From Micromonospora humi (GTDB lineage Bacteria; Actinomycetota; Actinomycetes; Mycobacteriales; Micromonosporaceae), in the NCBI RefSeq assembly GCF_900090105.1, contig NZ_FMDM01000005.1, positions 62,001 through 126,000 of the forward strand: 64,000 bases of DNA, given 5' to 3'. Position numbers and translations under genes: made by a program. The notes beneath the pieces were generated by a model. That model ran no database searches, was not told the origin of the DNA, and saw nothing but the letters and a program-made list of their open reading frames with translations. Each line of letters starts with the position of its first letter. The first letter of the stretch is position 1. Positions 31,610 through 40,177 of the stretch are shown here, in pieces.

Positions 31610-32794
31610 TCAGGCGGAGGCCAGGAAGAACCGTGACCAGGTGCGCCCGTCCCGCGTCAGGAACAGATGCTCGGCCTCCCCGCCCGGGCCGCCCGGATCG
31701 AAGACCCAGGCGTAACCCGGCGTGACGCTCACCGACGCGACCGGCATGCCGCCTTCGCGCACCACCGTGAAGCTCCGCCCGTCGTCGTGGCTGGCCAGCA
31801 CCTCGGTAGTGCGGTCGGACTCCGGCCCGGTCTGCGTGACGATCAACAGGGACCCGTCCGCACCCACCGTCAGGTCGCCCTGAATTCCCCCGGGCAGCCC
31901 GGCCATGGTGACCGACCACGTCGCACCTCCGTCCGAGGTCCGTTCCAGCGACGCCTCGCCGTCCGGGTCCTCCACGAGCTGGTAGCCCTCGCGATTGTTG
32001 ATCCCCACCAGCGCCATCAGCCTCCGGCCCGTCGCCGGTTTCCAGGTCGTCCAGGTCGCGCCCCGGTCGGCGCTGCGGGCCCCCACCGTGCCTCGGCCGG
32101 GGCCGTAGGTGGTCCAGATGCTGCCGTCGGAGGCGGGATAGAGGCTGGCGAGTCGGAGCGGCGTCGGTGGCGTGCCGCTGAGGCGGTAGGCGATTCCCGT
32201 CGCCGGGTCCACGGCCAGCGGTTCGTCGACGGCCGGGCAGACGAACTGGCAGTGCACCGGCCGGGTGTTCGCCGGAAACGTGCGTACCGGGATGATCGCC
32301 TCGTCCGCGTCCTGCCAGGTACGGCCGTAGTCGGTGGAGAGGCGGCGCAGCCCGTCCCGGACCAGATAGGTGCCGTCGGCGAGCACCGTGTACTCCAGGC
32401 TGGACCCGGGCTGGCAGTCGTCCGCCTCGTACCGGGCGTCGTCCCAGTCGGACCAGGTCCGCCCCCCGTCGGTGGTCCGGGCGAAGCGGAGCACACACGG
32501 CTCGACGCGTACGTCGACACCCGACCGGGGGCCGGTCAGCGTGAAGTCGCCCGCCACGCCCGGCAGCAATCGACCGGCGGACGGCCCGGGTCGACTCGGC
32601 GACCCGAGCCACTCGGGCTGGGCCGCCGCCGGCACGACGGCCGCCGCCACCAGCACGGCCAGTGCGGTCGCTCCCAGCGCAGCCGACCGACGCCGGCGGG
32701 ACCGCGCCGCCACACGCAGCTCGTGCAGCGGTGGTTGTCGAACGGCGTCGGCGACATTGTCGACCTCGAAGCCGGAGAACTCACGATCGGGCAT
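31610..32794 (-). CDS. single-pass membrane protein with an Asp-box (BNR/sialidase-like) beta-propeller; sigma-factor partner
   Basis: 394 residues. A short cytosolic region (about 1-38, Arg-rich end) and one membrane helix (about 40-60) are followed by an extracytoplasmic beta-propeller. Six Asp-box-like repeats of S/TxDxGxTW type are visible (TTDGGRTW, STDYGRTW, SADRGATW, TSDGGATW, SHDDGRSF and TRDGRTW). ATG 32794 follows GGGAGGA and overlaps the end of the sigma factor gene by 14 nt. The layout resembles an anti-sigma or sensor partner, but no zinc anti-sigma motif is present. It could sense a surface glycan. Sialidase catalytic residues were not identified. Confidence 0.72.
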   Translation of the reverse strand: MPDREFSGFEVDNVADAVRQPPLHELRVAARSRRRRSAALGATALAVLVAAAVVPAAAQPEWLGSPSRPGPSAGRLLPGVAGDFTLTGPRSGVDVRVEPCVLRFARTTDGGRTWSDWDDARYEADDCQPGSSLEYTVLADGTYLVRDGLRRLSTDYGRTWQDADEAIIPVRTFPANTRPVHCQFVCPAVDEPLAVDPATGIAYRLSGTPPTPLRLASLYPASDGSIWTTYGPGRGTVGARSADRGATWTTWKPATGRRLMALVGINNREGYQLVEDPDGEASLERTSDGGATWSVTMAGLPGGIQGDLTVGADGSLLIVTQTGPESDRTTEVLASHDDGRSFTVVREGGMPVASVSVTPGYAWVFDPGGPGGEAEHLFLTRDGRTWSRFFLASA

Positions 32795-33308
32795 CGATCC
32801 TCCCTTGGCTGGTGCTGGCGGTGACGTCGGGCTCGGTGAGCAGCGCGGCGAGAGCCTGCCGCCCACGGGAGAGGCGGGACTTCACGGTGCCGGCGGAGAC
32901 GCCGAGGGTCGCCGCTATCTCGTCCACCGGAAGATCGACCAGGTAGTGCAGGCCCAGCGCCGTTCGCTGCGCCTGGGGCAGTTCCCGCATGGCGGCCAGC
33001 AGGGCCAGGTGTTCCGGTGACCGGTCGGCGACCACGGGCGGTGGACCGATCCGGAGCAGCAGTCGGTCGAGCACACGACGACGCCGGTGCCGGCTACGGG
33101 CGACGTTCACCGCCACCCGCCGGAGCCACGCCTCCGGGTTGTCCAGCCGGGCGAACCGGCCGGGCGCGACCAACGCCTTGGTGAACGCCTCCTGGACCGC
33201 TTCCTGGGCCTCGCTCAGGTCGCCGGTCACCGCATAGAGCTGCACCACGAGCCGGCGGAACGAGCCGGCGTAGAGGTCAGCGATCAGATCCCCGTCGGAC
33301 ACCCTCAC
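32781..33308 (-). CDS. ECF-type (SigE-like) RNA polymerase sigma factor
   Basis: A 175-residue sigma-70-family protein with region 2 (DLSEAQEAVQEAFTKAL and NPEAWLRRVAVN) and region 4 helix-turn-helix (LPVDEIAATLGVSAGTVKSRLSRG). Regions 1.2 and 3 are absent, as in ECF factors. Start candidates are GTG 33308 and GTG 33302 behind a purine-rich stretch. It overlaps the membrane partner gene (31610), the same layout as at 37079/36232. It probably directs genes for an envelope response. No autoregulatory promoter was identified. Confidence 0.85.
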   Translation of the reverse strand: MRVSDGDLIADLYAGSFRRLVVQLYAVTGDLSEAQEAVQEAFTKALVAPGRFARLDNPEAWLRRVAVNVARSRHRRRRVLDRLLLRIGPPPVVADRSPEHLALLAAMRELPQAQRTALGLHYLVDLPVDEIAATLGVSAGTVKSRLSRGRQALAALLTEPDVTASTSQGRIDARS

Positions 33309-33363
33309 CCCCTTTCTCCACCTGTCCCACTCAGAGGTCGGGAGAAAGGTTCCGGGGCGCGCT

Positions 33364-33915
33364 TCAGAAGATGTCGGCGACCGGCAGGACGAGCGTGAAC
33401 GGGGTGTCGGTGCGGTAGGTGTCGGCGGCGGAGAGGACCGCCGACTCTCGGTAGCCGGCGCCGGCGTGCTCCAGCACGGTCACGGTCTGCTTGCGCGGCT
33501 CCACGAGCCAGTAACGCGGGATGCCGGCCACGCCGTATTCGTGGCGCTTGAGCACCAGGTCCCGGCCGGCGTTGCCGGGCGAGACGACCTCGACCACGAG
33601 CAGCACGTCGGCCGGGGCGAGTGCCGGGCCGCCCCGTTCCAGGGCGTCCTCGTGAGCGACGAAGAGGTCGGGCACGAAGTAGGACGAGCGCTTCGCGCTG
33701 ACCCCGACGTCCTGCCCCACGAACAGGCCGGGCGGGGCCTGCCGGTCGAGGAGCCGGCGGAGGCGGTTGGCGATCGCCCCGTGCCGGACGTCCGCGTGTG
33801 GGGACACGAGCAGGCTCCCGTCGAAGATCTCGTAGTCCTGGCCGTCCTCGGGGAGGTCCTGGAGGTCGTCGACCGTCCAGGCGTCACCGCTGCCGGGCCG
33901 TGCCGGGCTGGTCAC
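33364..33915 (-). CDS. Uma2-family (DUF820) PD-(D/E)XK endonuclease-like protein
   Basis: A 183-residue protein of the Uma2 restriction-endonuclease fold. YEIFDGSLLVSP contains the first acidic strand, YFVPDLFVAHED the PD, and DVLLVVEVVSPGNAGRDLVLK the ExK-like core. Such proteins are abundant and often stand alone in actinobacteria and cyanobacteria, and their role is unclear. GTG 33915 has AGGAGG 7 nt upstream; the GTG at 33921 is too close to it. No partner methylase is nearby. Confidence 0.84.
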   Translation of the reverse strand: MTSPARPGSGDAWTVDDLQDLPEDGQDYEIFDGSLLVSPHADVRHGAIANRLRRLLDRQAPPGLFVGQDVGVSAKRSSYFVPDLFVAHEDALERGGPALAPADVLLVVEVVSPGNAGRDLVLKRHEYGVAGIPRYWLVEPRKQTVTVLEHAGAGYRESAVLSAADTYRTDTPFTLVLPVADIF

Positions 33916-33992
33916 TGTCACACCTCCTCTCTACCGGCTCACCCTGACATCCGGTCCGGTCGTCCACAACGACTCCACGCTCATCCACCGAG

Positions 33993-34032
33993 TTGTCCAC
34001 AGGCGTGGGATGTTATCCACAGGTTGTGCACA
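33993..34032 (+). promoter_or_regulatory. cluster of three DnaA-box-like 9-mers
   Basis: TTGTCCACA (33993-34001), TTATCCACA (34013-34021, identical to the strongest E. coli DnaA box) and TTGTGCACA (34024-34032, one mismatch), all in one orientation within 40 bp. They lie in the 170-bp gap between the divergent Uma2 and DUF485 genes. This is not a full replication origin: there are too few boxes, no AT-rich element, and no dnaA/dnaN. It could titrate DnaA or let DnaA control the neighbouring promoters. Confidence 0.5.
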
Positions 34033-34084
34033 GCCGTTCCGCGCTGCGCTTGACATTCACGCCGAGCAGGCGAGACTGCCGGGG

Positions 34085-34540
34085 ATGACCGCGGCGGAGG
34101 AAAAGCCCCCGGCGGGACGGCCCGCCGAGGCGGCCTCCGTCCCCGGCCCCCGCGCGCCACAGCCGGTCCGCGCGCCGCAGCGGACCCGGATCGTGCTGGC
34201 CGAGGTCTCCCGCACCGGCAACCGGGCCGACCGCACCCGGTCCGAGCTGGCCCAGCAGACCCGGGTCGGCGAGACGCTGGTGCAGGGCCTGATGCGCGCC
34301 CAGCTCTCGCTCGCCCTGCGGCTGAGCCTGCTGGTGCTGATCGGGTTGGGCGGGCTGCCCTGGCTGTTCGCCATCGCGCCCTCGGTCGGCCGGGTCACCG
34401 TGCTCGGGGTCAACCTGCCGTGGCTGTTGCTCGGCGTGGCCGCCTTCCCCTTCCTGATCGTGGTCGGCTGGGCGTACGTGCGGCTGGCGGAACGCAACGA
34501 GCAGGACTTCGTCGACCTGGTCCAGCGGCCGGAGCGCTGA
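34085..34540 (+). CDS. DUF485-like small membrane protein, symporter partner (pair 1)
   Basis: 151 residues. The Pro/Ala-rich and charged cytosolic N-terminus (about 1-75) is longer than usual. Two membrane helices (about 77-98 and 110-133) and a short charged tail follow. This is the layout of YjcH/DUF485 proteins, encoded just before acetate-type sodium:solute symporters. The TGA overlaps the symporter ATG (TGATG). No good Shine-Dalgarno precedes ATG 34085. It probably aids assembly or regulation of the transporter. Confidence 0.7.
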   Translation: MTAAEEKPPAGRPAEAASVPGPRAPQPVRAPQRTRIVLAEVSRTGNRADRTRSELAQQTRVGETLVQGLMRAQLSLALRLSLLVLIGLGGLPWLFAIAPSVGRVTVLGVNLPWLLLGVAAFPFLIVVGWAYVRLAERNEQDFVDLVQRPER

Positions 34541-36180
34541 TGGGCAACGGCTACGTGGTCCCGGCGATCGTCGCGGTCACCCTGGTCACCGTCGGCATCG
34601 GCTTCTACGGGCTGCGGCTGGCCCGCACCACCTCCGACTTCCTGGTCGCGTCCCGCTCGGTCAGCCCGACCTGGAACGCGGCCGCTATCGGCGGGGAATA
34701 CCTGTCGGCGGCGAGCTTCCTCGGCGTGGCCGGGCTGATCCTCAAGTACGGCGTCGACGTGCTCTGGTACCCGGTCGGCTTCGCCGCCGGCTACCTGGCG
34801 CTGCTGCTGTTCGTGGCCGCGCCGCTGCGCCGCTCCGGCGCGTTCACCCTGCCCGACTTCTGCGAGGTGCGGCTCGGCTCGCGCCGGCTGCGCACGCTCG
34901 CCACCGTCTTCGTGATCTTCATCGGCTGGCTCTACCTGGTGCCGCAGTTGCAGGGCGCCGGGCTGACGCTGGCCACGCTGACCGGCTCGCCCTACCCGGT
35001 CGGGGCGCTGCTGGTGGCCGTGGTGGTGACCGCGAACGTGGCGCTGGGCGGCATGCGGGCGATCACGTTCGTGCAGGCCTTCCAATACTGGCTCAAGCTC
35101 ACCGCGCTCGCCGTACCCGCGATCTTCCTGGCGCTGCAGTGGCAGGCCGACGCCCGCCCGGCGGTGACGCCGCCCGACGGGCCGGCGTTCCGGACCGCCA
35201 CCACCGTGGTGGTCGAGCACCGCGCGACGCTCACCCTGCCCGACGGTGACATCCGGGAGGTACGCCCCGGCGACCGTCTCGACTTCGCCGCCGGCGACCC
35301 GGTGCCGGAGGTGTCCGGCGCGGCGATCGGCGCCACCGAGTGGCTGCTGCCGGACACCGCGGGCGACGACGACCGCAGCCTGTTCGCGACATACTCGCTG
35401 ATCCTGGCCACGTTCCTGGGCACCATGGGGTTGCCGCACGTGCTGGTGCGCTTCTACACCAACCCGGACGGGGCCGCCGCCCGGCGCACCACGCTTGTGG
35501 TGCTGGCCCTGGTCGGCGTCTTCTACCTGCTGCCCACGATCTACGGCGTGCTGGGTCGGATCTACACACCGCAGCTGCTGGTCACCGGCCAGACCGACGC
35601 GGTGGTGGTGCTGCTGCCCGGCGCGGCGCTCGGCGGCGGCGTCACCGGCCAACTGCTCGCCGCGCTGGTCGCCGCGGGGGCGTTCGCCGCCTTCCTCTCC
35701 ACCTCGTCCGGGCTGCTCACCAGCGTGGCCGGGGTGATCTCCACGGATGTGCTGGGCCGCGGCTCGGTACGCGGTTTCCGGCTCGCCACGGTGATCGCCG
35801 GCGCGGTGCCGGCGGTGCTCGCGTTGAACGTCAGCGGGCTGGACGTCTCGCAGGTGGTGGGGCTGGCGTTCGCGGTCGCCGCGTCGAGTTTCTGCCCGCT
35901 GCTGGTGCTCGGCATCTGGTGGCGCGGCCTGACCGACCTGGGTGCCGCCGCCGGGGTGCTGGTCGGCGGCGGCGCGGCGATCGGCGCGGTGCTGCTCACG
36001 GTGCTCGGTCCGCCGCTGACCGGCTGGCCGGCGACGCTCACCACCCAGCCGGCCGCGTGGACGGTGCCGCTGGCGTTCACCGTGATGGTGGTGGTCTCGA
36101 TGGCCAGCCGGCGACGCCTGCCCCGCGACGTCGGCACCACGATGCTCCGCCTGCACACCCCGGAGTCGCTGCGCCTGTAA
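34540..36180 (+). CDS. sodium:solute symporter (SSS family), acetate/monocarboxylate-type (pair 1)
   Basis: 546 residues with about 13 membrane helices. The early segment TTSDFLVASRSVSPTWNAAAIGG with GEYLSAASFLGVAG matches ActP/MctC-type SSS proteins. TMGLPHVLVRFYT and FAAFLSTSSGLLTSVAGVIS carry the conserved Na+-site serines. A roughly 80-residue insert (about residues 205-285) forms a charged extramembrane loop absent from the second symporter at 44683. It is coupled to the DUF485-like gene. The TAA stop is the first triplet of REP copy 2. The substrate is inferred from family only. Confidence 0.82.
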   Translation: MGNGYVVPAIVAVTLVTVGIGFYGLRLARTTSDFLVASRSVSPTWNAAAIGGEYLSAASFLGVAGLILKYGVDVLWYPVGFAAGYLALLLFVAAPLRRSGAFTLPDFCEVRLGSRRLRTLATVFVIFIGWLYLVPQLQGAGLTLATLTGSPYPVGALLVAVVVTANVALGGMRAITFVQAFQYWLKLTALAVPAIFLALQWQADARPAVTPPDGPAFRTATTVVVEHRATLTLPDGDIREVRPGDRLDFAAGDPVPEVSGAAIGATEWLLPDTAGDDDRSLFATYSLILATFLGTMGLPHVLVRFYTNPDGAAARRTTLVVLALVGVFYLLPTIYGVLGRIYTPQLLVTGQTDAVVVLLPGAALGGGVTGQLLAALVAAGAFAAFLSTSSGLLTSVAGVISTDVLGRGSVRGFRLATVIAGAVPAVLALNVSGLDVSQVVGLAFAVAASSFCPLLVLGIWWRGLTDLGAAAGVLVGGGAAIGAVLLTVLGPPLTGWPATLTTQPAAWTVPLAFTVMVVVSMASRRRLPRDVGTTMLRLHTPESLRL

Positions 36181-36230
36181 GGAGGGGCCCCCGCTTAACG
36201 CATTCGGTATAGGCGGGGCCCCCTCTTAAC
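36178..36230. repeat. REP-like palindromic element, copy 2
   Basis: A 53-bp dimeric palindrome aligned with copy 1 (22442-22494): TAAGGAGGGG/CCCCCGCTTAAC, the GCATTC linker, then AGGCGGGGCCCCCTCTTAAC. It begins at the symporter stop codon and ends 2 bp from the stop of the convergent 36232 gene, so it probably terminates both. Confidence 0.82.
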
Positions 36231-36231
36231 G

Positions 36232-37086
36232 TCAGCAGGCGTCGGTGCCGGCGCAGAGCCGGCTCGCCACCGACTTCGCGGTCCCGCGGGCCTCCGCCGG
36301 TGTGGTCTGGTGGTCGAGTCGCATCTGGGCCACCAGATCGCCCTGCCGCACGAAGATCCACCGGCTCGGCACTCCGCCGATCTCGCTGCCCACCAGCACC
36401 GCGTCGGCGCCGCCCAGCGACTCCGCCATGATCGACAACGAGTCGCCGGGCTGGACGGGCTCACATCCGGTGACCAACTGGCGGACCCGCTGCATGACGG
36501 TGGTGGCGGAGGTCCCGGAATGTCTGGTGACCCGCTCGACCAGATAGTCGCTGGGCGAGTCGAACTGCACGGAACGGCTGGCCACCTGCCGGACGGCGAG
36601 TGACGGGGACTCGTTCGCGCAGTGCTGGGTCACGTATTCGAGCGACCAGTCGCCCTCCACCTGCGTCGTCATCTCGAACCCGCGGGGCAGGTCGGCGAGT
36701 TGCAGCATCGCGGCGGCGGGCACGGCCCGGCTCTGCGGACGGGCGGACGGGCTCTCGCTGGTGGCAGGCGGGCCGGCGGGCGCGGTCCGACTCGGGCCTG
36801 GGTCCGTGCTCGGTGTCGGCGCGGCCGATCCGGAAGGGGAGGGCGTGGGCCCCGGCGTGGTGGCGTCGACGGTCGCCGGGGGCACCGGCGGTGGCGCGGC
36901 GTCCGGGTGGCGGCCCAGCGCCACCATGCCCGACGCGACGACGCCGACCGCGACCGCGGCGGTCAGGGCGGCGGCGACCCGGGTACGCCGAGTGCGTTGC
37001 CGGCCGCGACTGCGTACCTGCTCGGTGGGCGCCCAGATGAGGTGCTCGGTGTCCCGGTAGAGATCCGAGAAGATCGGGTCAGGCAT
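36232..37086 (-). CDS. single-pass membrane protein, sigma-factor partner (PknH-sensor-like ectodomain)
   Basis: 284 residues. A cytosolic N-terminus (about 1-36), one helix (about 37-58), a long Pro/Ser/Thr linker (about 60-125) and an extracytoplasmic domain (about 126-284) with four Cys, likely two disulfides. The ectodomain pattern (LADLPRGFEMTTQ; TVMQRVRQLVTGCEP; HQTTPAEARGTAKSVASRLC) loosely resembles secreted sensor domains of the PknH type; this is tentative. It overlaps the sigma factor gene by 8 nt, paralleling the 31610/32781 module. It is probably an anti-sigma-like sensor. Confidence 0.66.
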   Translation of the reverse strand: MPDPIFSDLYRDTEHLIWAPTEQVRSRGRQRTRRTRVAAALTAAVAVGVVASGMVALGRHPDAAPPPVPPATVDATTPGPTPSPSGSAAPTPSTDPGPSRTAPAGPPATSESPSARPQSRAVPAAAMLQLADLPRGFEMTTQVEGDWSLEYVTQHCANESPSLAVRQVASRSVQFDSPSDYLVERVTRHSGTSATTVMQRVRQLVTGCEPVQPGDSLSIMAESLGGADAVLVGSEIGGVPSRWIFVRQGDLVAQMRLDHQTTPAEARGTAKSVASRLCAGTDAC

Positions 37087-37579
37087 GGCGGACCTCCTCC
37101 GGAAGGGTCACGTCGAGCAGGGTGGCGAGGGCCCGACGGCCCCGGGCGAGGCGGGCCTTGACGGTGCCGCTGGGCGTGCCGAGCTGCGCGGCGATCTCGG
37201 CGACCGACAGGTCGGCCAGGTGGTGCAGGACGATGGCCTGCCGTTGCTCGGCGGGAAGCCGGCGCAATGCGGCGATCAGCGCGACGGTGTTCTCCGACGG
37301 TGGACCGACGGCCGGTGGTGGCCCGTGCCGCCGGTACGCGACCACACTGTTGCGTACCTTCCGCCAGCGGTTGACCAGGAGGCGATGCCCCACGGTGCGC
37401 ACCCAGGCCTCCGGGTCGTCGTACGCGCCGACCTTCGACCAGCGTTGCCAGGCCCGCACGTACGCCTCCTGGGCCGCGTCCTGGGCCTCGGTCAGGTCAC
37501 CGCCCAGCGCGTAGAGCACGGTGACCACCCGCTGCCTGCTGCTCCGGTAGAACTCCTCGAACCCACTGTCCGGATCCAT
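37079..37579 (-). CDS. SigE-family ECF sigma factor
   Basis: A 166-residue sigma factor. Region 2: FEEFYRSSRQRVVTVLYAL, DLTEAQDAAQEAYVRAWQRW and DPEAWVRTVGHRLLVNRW. Region 4: LSVAEIAAQLGTPSGTVKARLARG. ATG 37579 has GGGGAGAGAG upstream. With the overlapping membrane partner it forms the second sigma/partner module within about 6 kb. The two sigma factors are clearly homologous yet differ in region 4 recognition residues, so they probably have separate regulons. Confidence 0.87.
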   Translation of the reverse strand: MDPDSGFEEFYRSSRQRVVTVLYALGGDLTEAQDAAQEAYVRAWQRWSKVGAYDDPEAWVRTVGHRLLVNRWRKVRNSVVAYRRHGPPPAVGPPSENTVALIAALRRLPAEQRQAIVLHHLADLSVAEIAAQLGTPSGTVKARLARGRRALATLLDVTLPEEVRHA

Positions 37580-37721
37580 CTCTCTCCCCGTTTGCCGTCC
37601 CTGCGCCTGACACCCCCCGGCGGAGTCCCCGGTTGCACGACGGTCGGTGATCCGACGCCGTACCCCTCAGGTATGACGGAAGATCGTCCTCGGGCCGGAG
37701 TGAGCGTTGGCCGGCGCGGGC

Positions 37722-37727
37722 TACCGT
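37722..37727 (+). promoter_or_regulatory. -10 box of a leaderless promoter (ABC ATPase)
   Basis: TACCGT with 6 nt before ATG 37734; the same hexamer and spacing occur at the glycosylase gene 26176. Confidence 0.55.
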
Positions 37728-37733
37728 CGGACC

Positions 37734-38498
37734 ATGACCGATCAGCACCCGGCCCTGCACCTTCGTGGCCTGGCCAAGCGTTTCGACACCAAGGTCGCGG
37801 TGGCGGGCGTCGACCTGGCCGTGCCGACCGGCTCGTTCTACGGCCTGCTCGGCCCGAACGGGGCCGGCAAGACCACGACCCTCTCCATGGCCGTCGGCCT
37901 GCTGCGGCCCGACGCGGGCGAGGCCCGGGTGCTCGGGTACGACGTCTGGGCCGATCCGGTACGCGCGAAGAGCCTGCTCGGCGTGATGCCGGACGGGGTA
38001 CGCCTCTTCGACCGGCTGAGCGGGGCGGAACTGCTGGCGTACCACGGTCTGCTGCGCGGCATGGACCCGGCGGTGGTCGACCAGCGGGCGGCGGAACTGC
38101 TCGACGTGCTGGCGCTCACCGACGCGGGCCGGACCCTGGTGGTCGACTACTCGGCCGGCATGAAGAAGAAGATCGGTCTGGCCTGCGCTCTGCTGCACGG
38201 CCCGCGCCTGCTGGTGCTCGACGAGCCGTTCGAGGCGGTCGACCCGGTCTCGGCGGCGCTGATCCGCGACATCCTGCACCGCTACGTGACCGGCGGCGGC
38301 ACTGTCGTCTTCTCCAGCCACGTGATGGAGGTGGTCGAGCGGCTCTGCTCGCACGTGGCGATCCTGGCCGACGGCACGATCAAGCGGGTGGGCACGTTGA
38401 CCGAGGTGCGCGGCGACCGGTCGCTGGAGGACGTGTTCGTCGAGGTCGTCGGCGGCCGGACCGCGACCGGCGAGGAGCTGTCGTGGCTGTCCCGGTGA
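37734..38498 (+). CDS. ABC transporter ATP-binding protein
   Basis: A 254-residue ATPase. Walker A is GPNGAGKTTT (about residues 40-49), the signature region is YSAGMKKKIGLA (degenerate LSGGQ), Walker B is RLLVLDEPFE, and the switch His is in VVFSSHVMEVVE. This is the subtype with its own permease encoded next, as in CcmA/NatA-like exporters. ATG 37734 gives the normal N-terminus and lies 6 nt after TACCGT, so it is probably leaderless. The substrate is unknown. Confidence 0.88.
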   Translation: MTDQHPALHLRGLAKRFDTKVAVAGVDLAVPTGSFYGLLGPNGAGKTTTLSMAVGLLRPDAGEARVLGYDVWADPVRAKSLLGVMPDGVRLFDRLSGAELLAYHGLLRGMDPAVVDQRAAELLDVLALTDAGRTLVVDYSAGMKKKIGLACALLHGPRLLVLDEPFEAVDPVSAALIRDILHRYVTGGGTVVFSSHVMEVVERLCSHVAILADGTIKRVGTLTEVRGDRSLEDVFVEVVGGRTATGEELSWLSR

Positions 38499-40177
38499 GC
38501 GCCGACGAGCGGCCGGCACGGGCCGTCTCGGCCCGCCACTTCGTCCGGCTGAAGCTGCGGGTGCTCGGCAACAACTTCCGCGGCCAGGCGTGGCGGATCG
38601 CGCTGTTCGTGGTGGGCGTGCTGTTCGCGCTCTGGTTCGCCGCGGGTGGCTTCCTGCTGCTGGCCGCTCCGGGCATGACCGACGAGCCCCGGTACGCGCT
38701 GATGACCGCCGCGTTCGGCGGTGGCGTGCTGACCCTCGGTTGGCTGCTGCTGCCGCTGGTCTTCTTCGGCGTGGACGAGACGCTGGACCCGGCCCGGTTC
38801 GCGCTGCTGCCGCTCTCCCGCCGCACCCTGGTCACCGGCCTGTTCGCCGCCGCCCTGGTGAGCGTCCCGGCGGTGGCCGTGATGCTGGCGGTGACCGGGC
38901 TGGTGGTCACCGCCGCCGCGCTGGGCGGGTGGTCGGCCGCGCTGGTCGGCGCCGTCGGGGTGGTCGTCGGGGTGCTGGTCTGCGTGGCCGGGGCCCGCGC
39001 GGTGACCAGCGCGTTCGCCACCATGCTGCGGTCCCGCCGGGTACGCGACCTGGCCGCCGTGCTGCTCGCCGTGCTGGCGGCCCTGCTCGGGCCGTTGCAG
39101 TTACTGGTGCTCGGCGCGGTGCGGAACGCCGACTGGGACCGGCTGACCGGGGTGGCCCGGGTGGTCGGCTGGACGCCGTTCGGCGCGCCCTGGACGGCCG
39201 GCGTCGACATGGCGCAGGGCCGGGCCGGCGCGGCGGTGGTGAAGCTGCTGATCAGCGTCGCCACGCTCGGCGTACTCCTGTTCTGGTGGTCCCGGTCGCT
39301 GGAGTCGGCGATGGTCGGCGCGGTGAGCGCCGGGCCGGCGAAGGCCCCGCGCGGCGCGCTCGGCGGCGCGATCGCGCAGCTCTTCCCCCGCGCGGTCGGC
39401 TGGGCCCGGCGGGACCGGTTCGGTGCGCTGGTGGCGCGCGAGTGCCGCTACTGGTGGCGGGACGCCCGGCGGCGGGCCAACCTGATCACGGTCGCGGTCA
39501 TCGGCGTGTTCGTGCCGGTGATGGTCAACCTGGGTGGCGTCTCGTTCAGCACCGAGGCCGGTACGTCGTTCGGCGACTCCGCCGCCGACCCGTCCCCGGT
39601 GCTGGTCAGCATCTCGATGGTCTTCGTCGGGGTGCTCGCCTCGTTGACGCTGGCCAACCAGTTCGGCTTCGACGGCAGCGCGTACGCGGCCAACGTGGTC
39701 GCCGGCGTGCCCGGGCGGGTGGAGCTACGCGCCCGGATGGCGGCGTTCTCGCTCTACGTGGTGCCGATCCTCCTGGTGATCTCGGTCGTGGTGGCGGTGG
39801 TGCTCGGGCGACCCGGATGGCTCGGGGTGATGGCCGGCGGGCTGTTCGCCGCGTACGGCTGCGGGCTGGCCATCAACGTGTTCATCTCGGTGCTCGGCGC
39901 CTACTCGCTGCCGGAGACGAGCAACCCGTTCGCCATGAACACCGGCGCGGGCGTCGCGAAGAGCCTGCTCACCCTGCTCTCCATGATCACCTCGGCGGTG
40001 GCGGCCGTGCCGTTCGTGGTGGCCGCGGCCCTGCTCGGCGACGTCTGGCTCTGGCTGGCGCTGCCGGTCGGCCTGGCCTACGGGGCGGGCGCGGCGCTGC
40101 TCGGCGCGTACCTGGCCGGGGACACGCTGGACCGCCGGCAGCCGGAGCTGCTGGCCGCGGTCACCCCGAGACGCTGA
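38483..40177 (+). CDS. ABC transporter permease
   Basis: 564 residues with about 12 membrane helices in two sets of six separated by a cytosolic Arg-rich region near 280-330. The N-terminus (SARHFVRLKLRVLGNNFRGQ) is the amphipathic start common to ABC-2-like permeases. GTG 38483 has GAGGAG 5 nt upstream; GTG 38495, overlapping the ATPase stop, is the alternative. It forms the exporter with the 37734 ATPase. The substrate is not predictable. Confidence 0.82.
   Translation: MAVPVSADERPARAVSARHFVRLKLRVLGNNFRGQAWRIALFVVGVLFALWFAAGGFLLLAAPGMTDEPRYALMTAAFGGGVLTLGWLLLPLVFFGVDETLDPARFALLPLSRRTLVTGLFAAALVSVPAVAVMLAVTGLVVTAAALGGWSAALVGAVGVVVGVLVCVAGARAVTSAFATMLRSRRVRDLAAVLLAVLAALLGPLQLLVLGAVRNADWDRLTGVARVVGWTPFGAPWTAGVDMAQGRAGAAVVKLLISVATLGVLLFWWSRSLESAMVGAVSAGPAKAPRGALGGAIAQLFPRAVGWARRDRFGALVARECRYWWRDARRRANLITVAVIGVFVPVMVNLGGVSFSTEAGTSFGDSAADPSPVLVSISMVFVGVLASLTLANQFGFDGSAYAANVVAGVPGRVELRARMAAFSLYVVPILLVISVVVAVVLGRPGWLGVMAGGLFAAYGCGLAINVFISVLGAYSLPETSNPFAMNTGAGVAKSLLTLLSMITSAVAAVPFVVAAALLGDVWLWLALPVGLAYGAGAALLGAYLAGDTLDRRQPELLAAVTPRR

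Noticed and set aside
33922..34084. A complete chromosomal replication origin
   Set aside because: Only three DnaA boxes, no AT-rich unwinding region, and no dnaA, dnaN, parA/parB or gyrB nearby.
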